A stretch of 35,754 nt of DNA. Source: Terriglobia bacterium (GTDB lineage Bacteria > Acidobacteriota > Terriglobia > Bryobacterales > Bryobacteraceae). The position numbers and the translations under genes are program-made. The stretch is from the NCBI GenBank assembly GCA_020073365.1, contig JAIQFL010000086.1, positions 1 to 35,754 of the forward strand, given 5' to 3'. Below, piece after piece: positions 8,142-15,610 of this stretch; within the stretch, counting starts at the first letter, position 1, and every line of letters begins with the position of its first letter. A model generated the notes under the pieces. The model was not told the origin of the DNA. It worked only from the letters and a program-made list of their open reading frames with translations, and did not search any database.

Positions 8142-9011
8142 ATGCACAATCGGACCCGGCGCCTGCTGGCCGTGTGGCTGCTGGCAGCGACACCGCTGGC
8201 GGCGGAAATCCGGTCGCTGACCATTCTGCACGTCAACGACCTGCACGCGCGCATCAGCCCGCTCGACAACCACAACGGCGGCTTCGCGTTTCTCGCCGCC
8301 GTCCTGCAGCGGGAACGGGCAGACTGCAAGGACTGCATCTTCCTGAGCGCGGGCGACCTGGTACAGGGCAGCCCCGTCTCCACCATCTTCCACGGCCTGC
8401 CGGTATTCGAGATCGGCAATTTGCTGGGCTTCGACGCCGCCACGCTCGGCAACCACGATTTCGACTACGGCTGGCTGCAGGCGCGCAAGTTCATCCAGAC
8501 CGCCAAGTACCCGATGGTGTCCTCCAACATCGTGAATGCCGAAGGCCGGCTTTTCACGCCCAAACCCTACGTGATCCTGACCGTCAACGGATTGCGCGTG
8601 GCCGTGATCGGCGCCATGACGGATACGCTGCACAGCCTCAGCACCCCCAAGCTGCTGGAAGAGTGGCACACCCTGCCGGTGTTCGACACGGTGCGCAAAT
8701 ACGCCGCCGAGTTGCGCGACAAGTCCGACTTGATCGTGCTGCTGGCGCACATCACGGGCGAAGTCGGAAGCGAGCGGGCACTGTCTGACTTAGGAAGCGC
8801 AGGCGGCAATGTCAGGCTTGGCTATTGGTTATCAACGCCCAACAAGTGTGTGTTGGGCGGCGATAGGCAACAGATTTCATATGCTGTTCTTGTCGAGCGA
8901 ATTGAGCGGGGTCTCCGCCCTCTGTTTGGGGGACAAGCGAATGAGTTCTGGAACGCTCTGCATCGTTCCGCTCTGATTTCAGTCGATCAACCGAAATCAA
9001 AGCCACTCTGA
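8142..9011 (+). pseudogene. Truncated periplasmic 5'-nucleotidase/metallophosphatase
   Basis: The first 215 residues or so are a UshA-like calcineurin-type phosphatase: signal peptide (LAVWLLAATPLAAE), DLHAR metal motif, GDLVQGSP, and GNHDFDYG. Homology runs to LLAHITGEVGSERA (about 8785). After that the family would need the HxH metal motif (GHxH) and the C-terminal substrate domain; instead the frame runs through about 75 codons of sequence with no protein-like character and stops at 9011. The enzyme therefore lacks its last metal ligands and substrate domain and should be inactive. The start at 8142 fits the signal peptide; TACAAT lies 8 bases upstream. Confidence 0.8.
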
Positions 9012-9155
9012 TTCCAAGCTGTGACCGCAGACCCCCAAACTCCCTTACAACTCGTTTTCCTCGAAGCTCGAATCGAAGGTAGGATTCGTTGCTGGGAGGG
9101 GATAAGGCTGGTCAGAGAGGTGGAGCATTGACTGTTCCAAGATCAGTTAAGCTCA
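8785..9155. other. Non-coding, hairpin-rich segment after a truncated gene
   Basis: This stretch replaces the lost 3' end of the nucleotidase gene. It has at least four short inverted repeats in a row: GCCCAACA/TGTTGGGC (8837-8844/8851-8858, inside a longer imperfect dyad), CTTGTC/GACAAG (about 8888-8937), GGAACG/CGTTCC (about 8949-8968) and GATTTC/GAAATC (about 8976-8999). I see no convincing reading frame on either strand, no recognisable transposase and no clear terminal repeats. It could be a remnant of a mobile element, or a structured RNA. Confidence 0.4.
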
Positions 9156-9311
9156 GTGTCGAAGCCGAGCCGCGGGGCGGTCGCCGCTACCGAGGTTACA
9201 GTACCCATTTACAAGAAGCCGATTACCGCTCGTCAGCAGGCCTCGGTCGAGGAGTTGGACGCTCGGCTTTCGGGCAAGATCGTACCGATTAAGAAGCGGA
9301 AAACCGCCTGA
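9156..9311 (+). CDS. Small ORF, possible remnant of a larger gene
   Basis: A 51-codon frame beginning at a GTG (SKPSRGAVAATEV then VPIYKKPITARQQASVEELD) and ending in a basic tail KIVPIKKRKTA before TGA. The composition looks protein-like, unlike the flanking frames, and the basic tail and ordered helix (ARQQASVEELDARL) suggest the C-terminus of a real protein. No ribosome binding site is visible and a stop lies just upstream in frame, so it may be the 3' end of a broken gene. I do not recognise the family. Confidence 0.35.
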   Translation: MSKPSRGAVAATEVTVPIYKKPITARQQASVEELDARLSGKIVPIKKRKTA

Positions 9312-9380
9312 ATCCTCCAATCCTGTCCAATCTGGACGGCGAAAAGGGCCGAAAAACATGCGTCCCAACATAAATTTCAT

Positions 9381-9386
9381 TATAGT
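9381..9386 (+). promoter_or_regulatory. -10 box before glycerol kinase
   Basis: TATAGT matches the -10 consensus at five of six positions and lies 10 bases before the ATG at 9397, with no ribosome binding site between. Transcription would start within a few bases of the start codon. No good -35 box is seen. Confidence 0.4.
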
Positions 9387-9396
9387 GGGCATACAC

Positions 9397-10890
9397 ATGG
9401 CATTTATACTTTCGCTGGATGAAGGCACCACATCGGCGCGCTCCGCGCTCTACGATCCCGAAGGGCGAAATATCGGGATGGACTCCACGCCCATCACCTG
9501 CATCTACCCGCAGCCCGGGTGGGTCGAGCAGGACGCCAACGAGGTCTGGCGCGCGCAGATCCAAACGGCGCGCCGCTTGATGGAGCGGCACCGCGCCGGC
9601 GCCTCGGACATCGCCGCGTTGGGCATTACCAACCAGCGCGAAACGACGGTGGTCTGGGACCGCCGGACGGGCGAACCGGTGGCGCCCGCGATAGTGTGGC
9701 AATGCCGCCGCACCGCGGATTTCTGCGCGGAGCTGGCGCGGTCGCCCGCTGCAGCGGAGATCACCCGGAAGACCGGGTTGGTGATCGATGCTTACTTCTC
9801 CGCGAGCAAGATCCGCTGGATCCTCGACCATGTACCCGGCGCGATGGCCCGCGCCCGCGACGGCGAGTTGCTCTTCGGCACCATCGATACGTGGCTGATC
9901 TGGAAACTCACCGGCGGTCGACTGCACCTCACCGATCCCTCGAACGCCTCGCGAACCATGCTGATGGACCTCGAGGCCGGTTGGGATGAAGATCTGCTGC
10001 GAATCTTCGACATCCCGGGAGCGATGCTGCCGAAAATCGTACCTTCCAGCGCCATTGCCGGGCCCGCCGCGGCCCGCCACCTGGGCGGCGAAATCCCCAT
10101 CGCCGGAATCGCCGGCGACCAGCAGGCCGCGCTCGCAGGGCAGGCATGCTTCCGCTCCGGGTTGTCGAAGAACACGTATGGCACCGGGTGTTTCGCGCTC
10201 CTGCACACCGGAACGCACCGGCCGGTTTCGCACAACCGGCTCCTGGCGACGCGCGCGGCGGGACCGGGCGCGGCCGCGCAGTTCGCTATCGAGGGCAGCG
10301 TGTTCATCGCCGGCGCGGCGGTGCAATGGCTGCGCGACCAGTTGGGCCTAATCCGCTCCGCCGCCGAATCCGAGGGCCTTGCGGCTTCGGTGCCGTCGAC
10401 CGGCGGCGTCTACTTCGTGCCCGCATTCGTCGGTCTGGGCGCGCCGCACTGGGACCCGGCGGCGCGCGGCATTCTTTCCGGTATCGACCGCTCGACAGGC
10501 CGTGCCCACATCGTGCGGGCGGCGCTCGAAAGTATAGCTTACCAGACCCGCGAATTGGTGGAGTGTATGGAAGCGGACGCCGGCGAACCGTTGCGCGAAC
10601 TGCGCGTGGATGGCGGCGCCGCGGTGAACAATTTTCTCATGCAGTTCCAGGCGGACATCCTGGGAAAGCCGATTGTGCGCCCCGTGGATGTGGAGACCAC
10701 CGCCCTCGGTGCAGCCTATCTGGCGGGACTGGCAACCGGCTTTTGGAAGAGCGTGGAGGAACTGGAGTCGTTCTGGCGCGCGGAACGGCGCTTCGAGCCG
10801 GCGATGCCGGATCGGGTCCGTGAGAATTTATACAACGGGTGGCGCTCGGCAGTGGCGGGGTGCCGGGCGGGCAGCGCCTATTCCCGATAA
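9397..10890 (+). CDS. glpK: Glycerol kinase
   Basis: A 497-residue FGGY-family kinase, the normal length for GlpK. It phosphorylates glycerol to glycerol 3-phosphate with ATP in the cytoplasm. The start at the ATG of MAFILSLDEGTTSARS sets the ATP-binding motif DEGTTS at residues 8-13 as usual; an in-frame ATG at 9358 would add a meaningless leader. Other family motifs are ITNQRET, WQCRRT, FGTIDTWLIWKLTGG, NTYGTGCF and the C-terminal DGGAAVNNFLMQFQADIL. No glycerol uptake or glycerol-3-phosphate dehydrogenase gene lies next to it. A TATAGT box just upstream suggests its own promoter. Confidence 0.96.
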   Translation: MAFILSLDEGTTSARSALYDPEGRNIGMDSTPITCIYPQPGWVEQDANEVWRAQIQTARRLMERHRAGASDIAALGITNQRETTVVWDRRTGEPVAPAIVWQCRRTADFCAELARSPAAAEITRKTGLVIDAYFSASKIRWILDHVPGAMARARDGELLFGTIDTWLIWKLTGGRLHLTDPSNASRTMLMDLEAGWDEDLLRIFDIPGAMLPKIVPSSAIAGPAAARHLGGEIPIAGIAGDQQAALAGQACFRSGLSKNTYGTGCFALLHTGTHRPVSHNRLLATRAAGPGAAAQFAIEGSVFIAGAAVQWLRDQLGLIRSAAESEGLAASVPSTGGVYFVPAFVGLGAPHWDPAARGILSGIDRSTGRAHIVRAALESIAYQTRELVECMEADAGEPLRELRVDGGAAVNNFLMQFQADILGKPIVRPVDVETTALGAAYLAGLATGFWKSVEELESFWRAERRFEPAMPDRVRENLYNGWRSAVAGCRAGSAYSR

Positions 10891-10938
10891 GAGTGTAAAA
10901 TCATTCAATTTCCCAATGCATCGGAGCGGCTTCATACT

Positions 10939-10947
10939 GTATTCTGT
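10939..10947 (+). promoter_or_regulatory. GTATTCTGT element (probable -10)
   Basis: GTATTCTGT lies 7 bases before the ATG at 10955. The same nine bases lie 8 bases before the ATG at 14165, and GTATCCTGT lies 6 bases before the ATG at 30920. The hexamer TATTCT within it could be a -10 box for a nearly leaderless transcript, though GGA before the ATG here could also serve as a weak ribosome site. Confidence 0.4.
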
Positions 10948-10954
10948 GGAAGCC

Positions 10955-12775
10955 ATGAAGAAAGCAGCCGTCTGTTTGTTTCTGACTCTCTCTCCACACC
11001 TGTTGCCGGCGGCGACCGGGTACCTCGTTCACAATCTCGTCGCCGACGCCGCTACCACCGCAACGGCCGATTTCTACGACCCCCGCCTCATCAACCCCTG
11101 GGGCAATGCTGTCTCAACCGGCAGCCCTTTCTGGTTATGCGATTTGGGCATATCGACTCTGTACACGGTCAACGATACGGGGACCGTCGTATTTGGAACT
11201 CCCAATCCAACCACGCAGCCCTCGGTTCCAGGCGCGGGCGGTGCGGCGGGTAAGGGCAGTTGTACCGGTATCGTGTCTACCGCTGCGCCCGGGGTGACCG
11301 CCACCACGCCCCCGAGTTTCCAGTTCAGCGCAGCCGGGAAGGGACCCGCGACAGCCGGTTTCATCTTTGTAACCGAGGACGGAACGCTCTCGGCATGGGC
11401 CTCCGGAATCGACGCGACCCAGGCCTTCATCATGGTGGATAATTCCAAAACCGCCTCCTATAAGGGTCTCGCCATTGTGGGCGCCCCCACCCCTCAACTC
11501 TACGCCGCCAACTTCAAGGCCGGAACGATCGACGTCTTTGACGCTAGTTTCAAGCCGGTGACCTTGGCCGCCACCGCCTTCCAGGACGCCAAAATCCCGG
11601 CGGGCTTCGCTCCCTTCAATATTTGGAACCTCGGCGGCAAGCTGTATGTCTCCTATGCGAAACAGGATGCGGCCAAAGCGTTTGATGTAGCCGGCCCTGG
11701 CAACGGCTATGTGGACGTCTACGATCCGACTGGCAAGCTGCTCCAATCCCTGGTCGCGGGAGGAACCGGGAGTGCCCTGAACTCTCCTTGGGGCCTGGCC
11801 ATCGCGCCAGCCACATTCGGCAAGTTTGCCAACGACCTGCTGGTGGGGAATTTCGGCGACGGTGTGATCAATGCCTACGATCCCACCACCGGCGCCTTCA
11901 TGGGAGCCTTGCAGGATGCCAGTGGCAAGAACATAGTCATTCCAGGGCTATGGTCTCTGCTCTTCGGCAATGGCGGCAGCGGCGGCGATAAGGATGCCGT
12001 GTACTTCGCCGCCGGTCCCGGCGGGCAGAAGCACGGGATTCTCGGCAGCATTCAGGCCAATCCCATCGTAACCAGCAGCGGGGTCACCAGTGCGGCACAG
12101 GCCGCGGGCGGCGTCGCTCCCAACACCTTCGTCACCATCAAGGGAAACAGCCTGGCGGCAACCAAGCGTTCCATAGCAGCCGCCGACATCGTCAACAGCG
12201 TACTCCCCACTTCGGTAGACGGGGTGACGGTTACGATCAATGGCGCGCCGGCATACATTACCTATATCAGCCCGGTCCAGATCAACCTGGTGACGGCGGT
12301 CGATATGCCCGCCAGCGGATCTTTGAGTATAGTGGTCACGAACAACAGTTTGACCAGCGCCACGGCCACGATCACGGCGAATCCGCTGGCGCCCGCGCTC
12401 TTCCTCAATGGAGCGTACGCGGCGGCGTTGCACGCGAACAATACTCCGGTAGGGCCAACCACTTTGGTGCCCAACTCCAGCACGCCCGCCGCTCCGGGTG
12501 AGACCATCGTGTTATTCGGCACAGGATTTGGTGCTACCAACCCTGCGCCAACCAACGGCGGGGTGATATCCACGGCGGCGCCGCTGATACTCACACCGGC
12601 CATCCTGTTCGACAACGTCCCCGGTAAGGTCGTATTCGCAGGTTTGATTGCGACCGGGGTGTACCAGTTCAATGTAGTCGTCCCGAGCGGCTTGCCGGAC
12701 GGGGATGTGCCGGTGGTAGCCTCGACCGCCGGCTACAGCACTCCGGCGCTCATACTGACTTCGATTAAGAATTAG
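10955..12775 (+). CDS. Secreted TIGR03118-type beta-propeller protein with Solibacter-type C-terminal domain
   Basis: A 606-residue exported protein. The signal peptide (KKAAVCLFLTLSPHLLPAA) begins at the ATG at 10955; the frame is open further upstream, overlapping the end of glpK, but only this start gives an export signal. Residues about 22-360 match the TIGR03118 group (LVADAATTATADFYDPRL, NPWG, NLGGKLYVSYAKQD), predicted to form a beta-propeller. Residues about 385-600 contain two immunoglobulin-like stretches of the TIGR03437 type, a domain named from Solibacter (APNTFVTIKGNSLA, PGETIVLFGTGFG). This is a strong taxonomic marker. A role in surface binding or polymer interaction is plausible but unproven. 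Confidence 0.88.
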   Translation: MKKAAVCLFLTLSPHLLPAATGYLVHNLVADAATTATADFYDPRLINPWGNAVSTGSPFWLCDLGISTLYTVNDTGTVVFGTPNPTTQPSVPGAGGAAGKGSCTGIVSTAAPGVTATTPPSFQFSAAGKGPATAGFIFVTEDGTLSAWASGIDATQAFIMVDNSKTASYKGLAIVGAPTPQLYAANFKAGTIDVFDASFKPVTLAATAFQDAKIPAGFAPFNIWNLGGKLYVSYAKQDAAKAFDVAGPGNGYVDVYDPTGKLLQSLVAGGTGSALNSPWGLAIAPATFGKFANDLLVGNFGDGVINAYDPTTGAFMGALQDASGKNIVIPGLWSLLFGNGGSGGDKDAVYFAAGPGGQKHGILGSIQANPIVTSSGVTSAAQAAGGVAPNTFVTIKGNSLAATKRSIAAADIVNSVLPTSVDGVTVTINGAPAYITYISPVQINLVTAVDMPASGSLSIVVTNNSLTSATATITANPLAPALFLNGAYAAALHANNTPVGPTTLVPNSSTPAAPGETIVLFGTGFGATNPAPTNGGVISTAAPLILTPAILFDNVPGKVVFAGLIATGVYQFNVVVPSGLPDGDVPVVASTAGYSTPALILTSIKN

Positions 12776-12787
12776 CCCCGGCAACAC

Positions 12788-12819
12788 GCGGAGACCCTGA
12801 TCGTTTTCAGGGCCTCCGC
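12788..12819. terminator. Bidirectional hairpin between convergent genes
   Basis: GCGGAG-A-CCCTGA pairs with TCAGGG-C-CTCCGC around the loop TCGTTT: a 12-bp stem with one mismatch, lying between the converging ends of the beta-propeller gene and pyrC. There is no clear T-tract on either side, so it may be a terminator or only a transcript-stabilising hairpin. Confidence 0.55.
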
Positions 12820-12821
12820 AT

Positions 12822-14093
12822 CTATCCCTCCCTCCTCCAGACGATTTGCCCGTTCACCACCGTCGCCATCGGCCCCCCGCGGAAGGTCCGTCCATGGAAT
12901 GGGGAATTCCGGCTGCGCGAGTGCGACAGGTTCACATCGTAGGTCCAGCTCAGTTCGGTGCTGAAGACCGTCATGTCGCCCGGGGCACCCGGTGCGAGCG
13001 TGCCCCGGCCCAACCGCATCACAGACTCCGGACCCGTCGTGAACAATTCCACCATCCGCGCTAGCGTGATCTTGCCAGGATGCACCAGTTCTTCCAGCGC
13101 CAGCCCAATCGCAGTCTCCAGTCCGATGATGCCGAAGGGACACCGCTCGAACTCCTGCATCTTCTCACTGCCCGGATGCGGCGCATGGTCGGTGGCGATG
13201 GCACTGACGGTCCCCGCCACGATGCCTTCCACAACCGCGCCCCGGTCGCAGCCGGAACGCAGCGGCGGCTTCATCTTGTAGTTGCTGTCGTACGGCGCCA
13301 TCTGTTCGTCGCAGAGGGTGAAGTGGTGTGGAGTGGCTTCGCAAGTAACCGCGAGGCCCTGACGGCGGGCATAATCCACCATCGCAACGGCATTCCGCGT
13401 GGAGACATGCGCCACGTGGTATCGTGCACCGGTGAGTTCGGCCAGCACCAGGTCCCGCGCCACCATCACGTCTTCCGACGCGGCGGGAATTCCACGCAGT
13501 CCCCATCGCACCGATTTCGCGCCCTCGTGCATATCGCCGCCGGCGCTCAGGTTGAGGTCTTCGCAATGCTGGATCAGCGGCAAATCATACGACCGGGCGA
13601 ACTCCATGGCGCGGCGCATGACCCCCGCGTTCATTACGGGCAGGCCGTCATCGGAAATGGCCACCGCGCCAGCCGCCTTCATGGCGCCGATGGCCGACAG
13701 TTCCTCACCCGCGCTGCCTTTCGTGATCGCGCCGATCGGGAATACGTTGACCACCGCCTTTCGGCGCGCCCGCTCCACAATGTAGCTGGTTACCGTGGCG
13801 CTGTCGTTCACGGGCTTGGTATTCGGCATCGCGCAGATGCAAGTGAAGCCGCCCGCCGCAGCCGCCCGGGCCCCGCTCTCAATGGTCTCGGCGTGCTCGA
13901 ACCCCGGTTCCCGCAGGTGGACGTGCATGTCGATGAAGCCCGGCGCCACCACCATCCCGGTGGCGTCGAAGACTTCCGCGTTGGGCGAGGACAGGTTCGG
14001 CGCCACGCCCGCGATCCTGCCGTCCACATCCGCGGACTTTTCGATAGCGTAACGGTTCACCGACCACGGCGCGATGCACCGAAAACCCGACAC
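12822..14093 (-). CDS. pyrC: Dihydroorotase, 5' end damaged
   Basis: A class I dihydroorotase, about 423 residues, interconverting carbamoyl-aspartate and dihydroorotate in pyrimidine synthesis. The metal and catalytic elements are present: HVH (His57, His59) in FIDMHVHLREPG, AISDDGLPV, LIQHCED, YHVAHVS and IATDHAPHPG. The N-terminus is not normal: the family begins with a strand of the type LLIKNGRVIDP, but here the only in-frame start is a GTG giving MSGFRCIAPWSVNRY, with a stop 9 codons upstream, and the ADVDGRIAG stretch seems short by a few residues. The 5' end was probably lost when the island at about 14100-19050 was inserted. Whether the shortened protein folds is uncertain. Confidence 0.88.
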   Translation of the reverse strand: MSGFRCIAPWSVNRYAIEKSADVDGRIAGVAPNLSSPNAEVFDATGMVVAPGFIDMHVHLREPGFEHAETIESGARAAAAGGFTCICAMPNTKPVNDSATVTSYIVERARRKAVVNVFPIGAITKGSAGEELSAIGAMKAAGAVAISDDGLPVMNAGVMRRAMEFARSYDLPLIQHCEDLNLSAGGDMHEGAKSVRWGLRGIPAASEDVMVARDLVLAELTGARYHVAHVSTRNAVAMVDYARRQGLAVTCEATPHHFTLCDEQMAPYDSNYKMKPPLRSGCDRGAVVEGIVAGTVSAIATDHAPHPGSEKMQEFERCPFGIIGLETAIGLALEELVHPGKITLARMVELFTTGPESVMRLGRGTLAPGAPGDMTVFSTELSWTYDVNLSHSRSRNSPFHGRTFRGGPMATVVNGQIVWRREG

Positions 14094-14147
14094 GGCCTGT
14101 GCGGTTATGAGCGGCTAGCGGCAGAACTTCTCGAATCGAGCGTTATG

Positions 14148-14156
14148 GTATTCTGT
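14148..14156 (+). promoter_or_regulatory. GTATTCTGT element (probable -10) before the MGS-amidohydrolase gene
   Basis: This is the same nine-base element as at 10939-10947, here 8 bases before the ATG at 14165, with no ribosome binding site. It would give a nearly leaderless transcript of the plus-strand island genes. Confidence 0.38.
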
Positions 14157-14164
14157 CTCAAGCG

Positions 14165-15601
14165 ATGAAACACCATATTTCACTTGAACTGCTGGCGTTC
14201 AATCTTAAATTGCTGGGACAACGCAGCAAGAAGAATGTTCTCGTCAGCGCTGGCAGGCCCTCCGACAAGCAGCGCATGCTGCCGGCCATCCGACGGTTGA
14301 TGTCGCTCAACGTCGAGCTGTACGCTACCCCAGGCACGTTTTGGTACCTTATGGAGCAAGGTATCAAAGCGGCCGAGATTCACAAGATTACCGATAAGCG
14401 GGCGCCCAATATTCTCACGTTCCTGAAGGCCAACCGCTTTGACCTCGTCATCAATGTGCTCACGGGCGACGAAGATTACGATGAGTCATCGGACGCTAAA
14501 CTCATCCGGGGGCTTTCGATCCAGAACGGCATACCCCTTATCACCGATCCCGAAGTGGCGATCGCGACGCTGGAACAGGTGGTTGTCGACGGCGAGCGCG
14601 GCACATTCCGCTACAAGCTGGCCGACGACTCCGAGCCGTGGAATCTGGGGCTACATTTTCTTCAGAAGGCCGAAGAACTGGGTGGCCTCGCGTGCCACCA
14701 TGCCCACTTCGACAAGGCATATCTCATCAGTATGGAGAACCTTCGCCTCAGCCACGTCGATATGCAGAAGAAGTGGGAGTTGTATCGCTTCCTAAAAGAG
14801 AACTACACTCCTGCCGATTTGACCGAGCGCATCTCGCGCGGCGTCGAAAAGATGATCGAACAGGGCGTCACCTATTGCCGAACGATGGTTGACGCCGACA
14901 GCACGGTGAAGCTCCTGCCCATCCAGGCTGCTGTGAAGGTCAAGGAGAAATACAGCGACCGAATTGAGTTCGAGGTCGGCGTCCAGCCGCTCCAGGGCGT
15001 GCTCGATCCCGAGTCATACACCTACTTCGAGCAGGCTTGCGGCATGGCCGACTTCGTTGGCGGCCTGCCGTCGCGTGACCGCCCGCAGCCGGAGAAGCAT
15101 CTTGATGTGATTATGGACTTGGCCAAGAGGCTCGGTAAACCCATCGACGTGCATGTCGACCAGGAAAACAGCCCTCATGAGAACGAGACCGAACTGCTCG
15201 CCCGGAAGACTATCGAGCACGGTCTCCAGGGCCGCGTTTTCGCTATCCACGCCATCTCGCTGGCTGCCAAGCCAGAACGTGAGCAGGAACGGATTATCGA
15301 ACTGCTGAAGGAAGCTGGGGTCTCGATCATTATCTGCCCGTCTGCCGCATTAAGTATGAAGCAACTCGACATGACAGGGCCACTGCACAACTCGATTGCG
15401 CCGTTCCCACGCCTACTCGCGGCTGGCGTGCCGTGCTACCTCGGCGTCGACAATATCCACGATCTGTTCATGCCAATCGTCGATGGCGACATGTGGTTCG
15501 AGTGTCGGATGCTCATGGAGGCATGCCGGTTCTACGACATTGAAAAGGTCGCAGAGTTGGCCTGCGCGAGGCCTGCAAATCGAACGCTTGCTACCGTGTG
15601 A
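14165..15601 (+). CDS. MGS-like domain fused to cytosine-deaminase-like amidohydrolase
   Basis: A 478-residue fusion. Residues about 22-145 match the methylglyoxal-synthase-like domain that ends carbamoyl-phosphate synthase large subunits, where it binds regulatory nucleotides: VLVSAGRPSDKQ, VELYATPGTFWYLMEQGI, APNILTFLKANRFDLVINV, NGIPLITD. Residues about 172-470 are an amidohydrolase of the cytosine-deaminase (CodA) group: metal ligands His179 and His181 in HAHFDKAY, His330 in DVHVDQEN, His362 in FAIHAIS, and Asp429 in GVDNIHDLFMP. The residue that aligns with the CodA proton shuttle Glu217 is Gln333, so the chemistry may be altered. It is followed after 9 bp by the TIR gene and is probably co-transcribed. 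A nucleotide-gated nucleobase or nucleoside deaminase is a reasonable model; I know of no described protein with this architecture in defence. Confidence 0.82.
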   Translation: MKHHISLELLAFNLKLLGQRSKKNVLVSAGRPSDKQRMLPAIRRLMSLNVELYATPGTFWYLMEQGIKAAEIHKITDKRAPNILTFLKANRFDLVINVLTGDEDYDESSDAKLIRGLSIQNGIPLITDPEVAIATLEQVVVDGERGTFRYKLADDSEPWNLGLHFLQKAEELGGLACHHAHFDKAYLISMENLRLSHVDMQKKWELYRFLKENYTPADLTERISRGVEKMIEQGVTYCRTMVDADSTVKLLPIQAAVKVKEKYSDRIEFEVGVQPLQGVLDPESYTYFEQACGMADFVGGLPSRDRPQPEKHLDVIMDLAKRLGKPIDVHVDQENSPHENETELLARKTIEHGLQGRVFAIHAISLAAKPEREQERIIELLKEAGVSIIICPSAALSMKQLDMTGPLHNSIAPFPRLLAAGVPCYLGVDNIHDLFMPIVDGDMWFECRMLMEACRFYDIEKVAELACARPANRTLATV

Positions 15602-15610
15602 ACCGCAGCT

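Noticed and set aside
8837..8858. Integron attC-like site (GCCCAAC and GTTGGGC fit RYYYAAC and GTTRRRY)
   Set aside because: Only 8 bases separate the two core sites; attC sites need some 45 or more with internal L boxes, and there is no integrase or cassette gene nearby.
9289..10326. 345-codon open frame antisense to glpK
   Set aside because: GlpK on the plus strand is unambiguous; the antisense frame is an effect of high GC content.
13080..14168. 362-codon plus-strand frame antisense to pyrC
   Set aside because: PyrC on the minus strand has all family motifs; the plus frame is a mirror frame.
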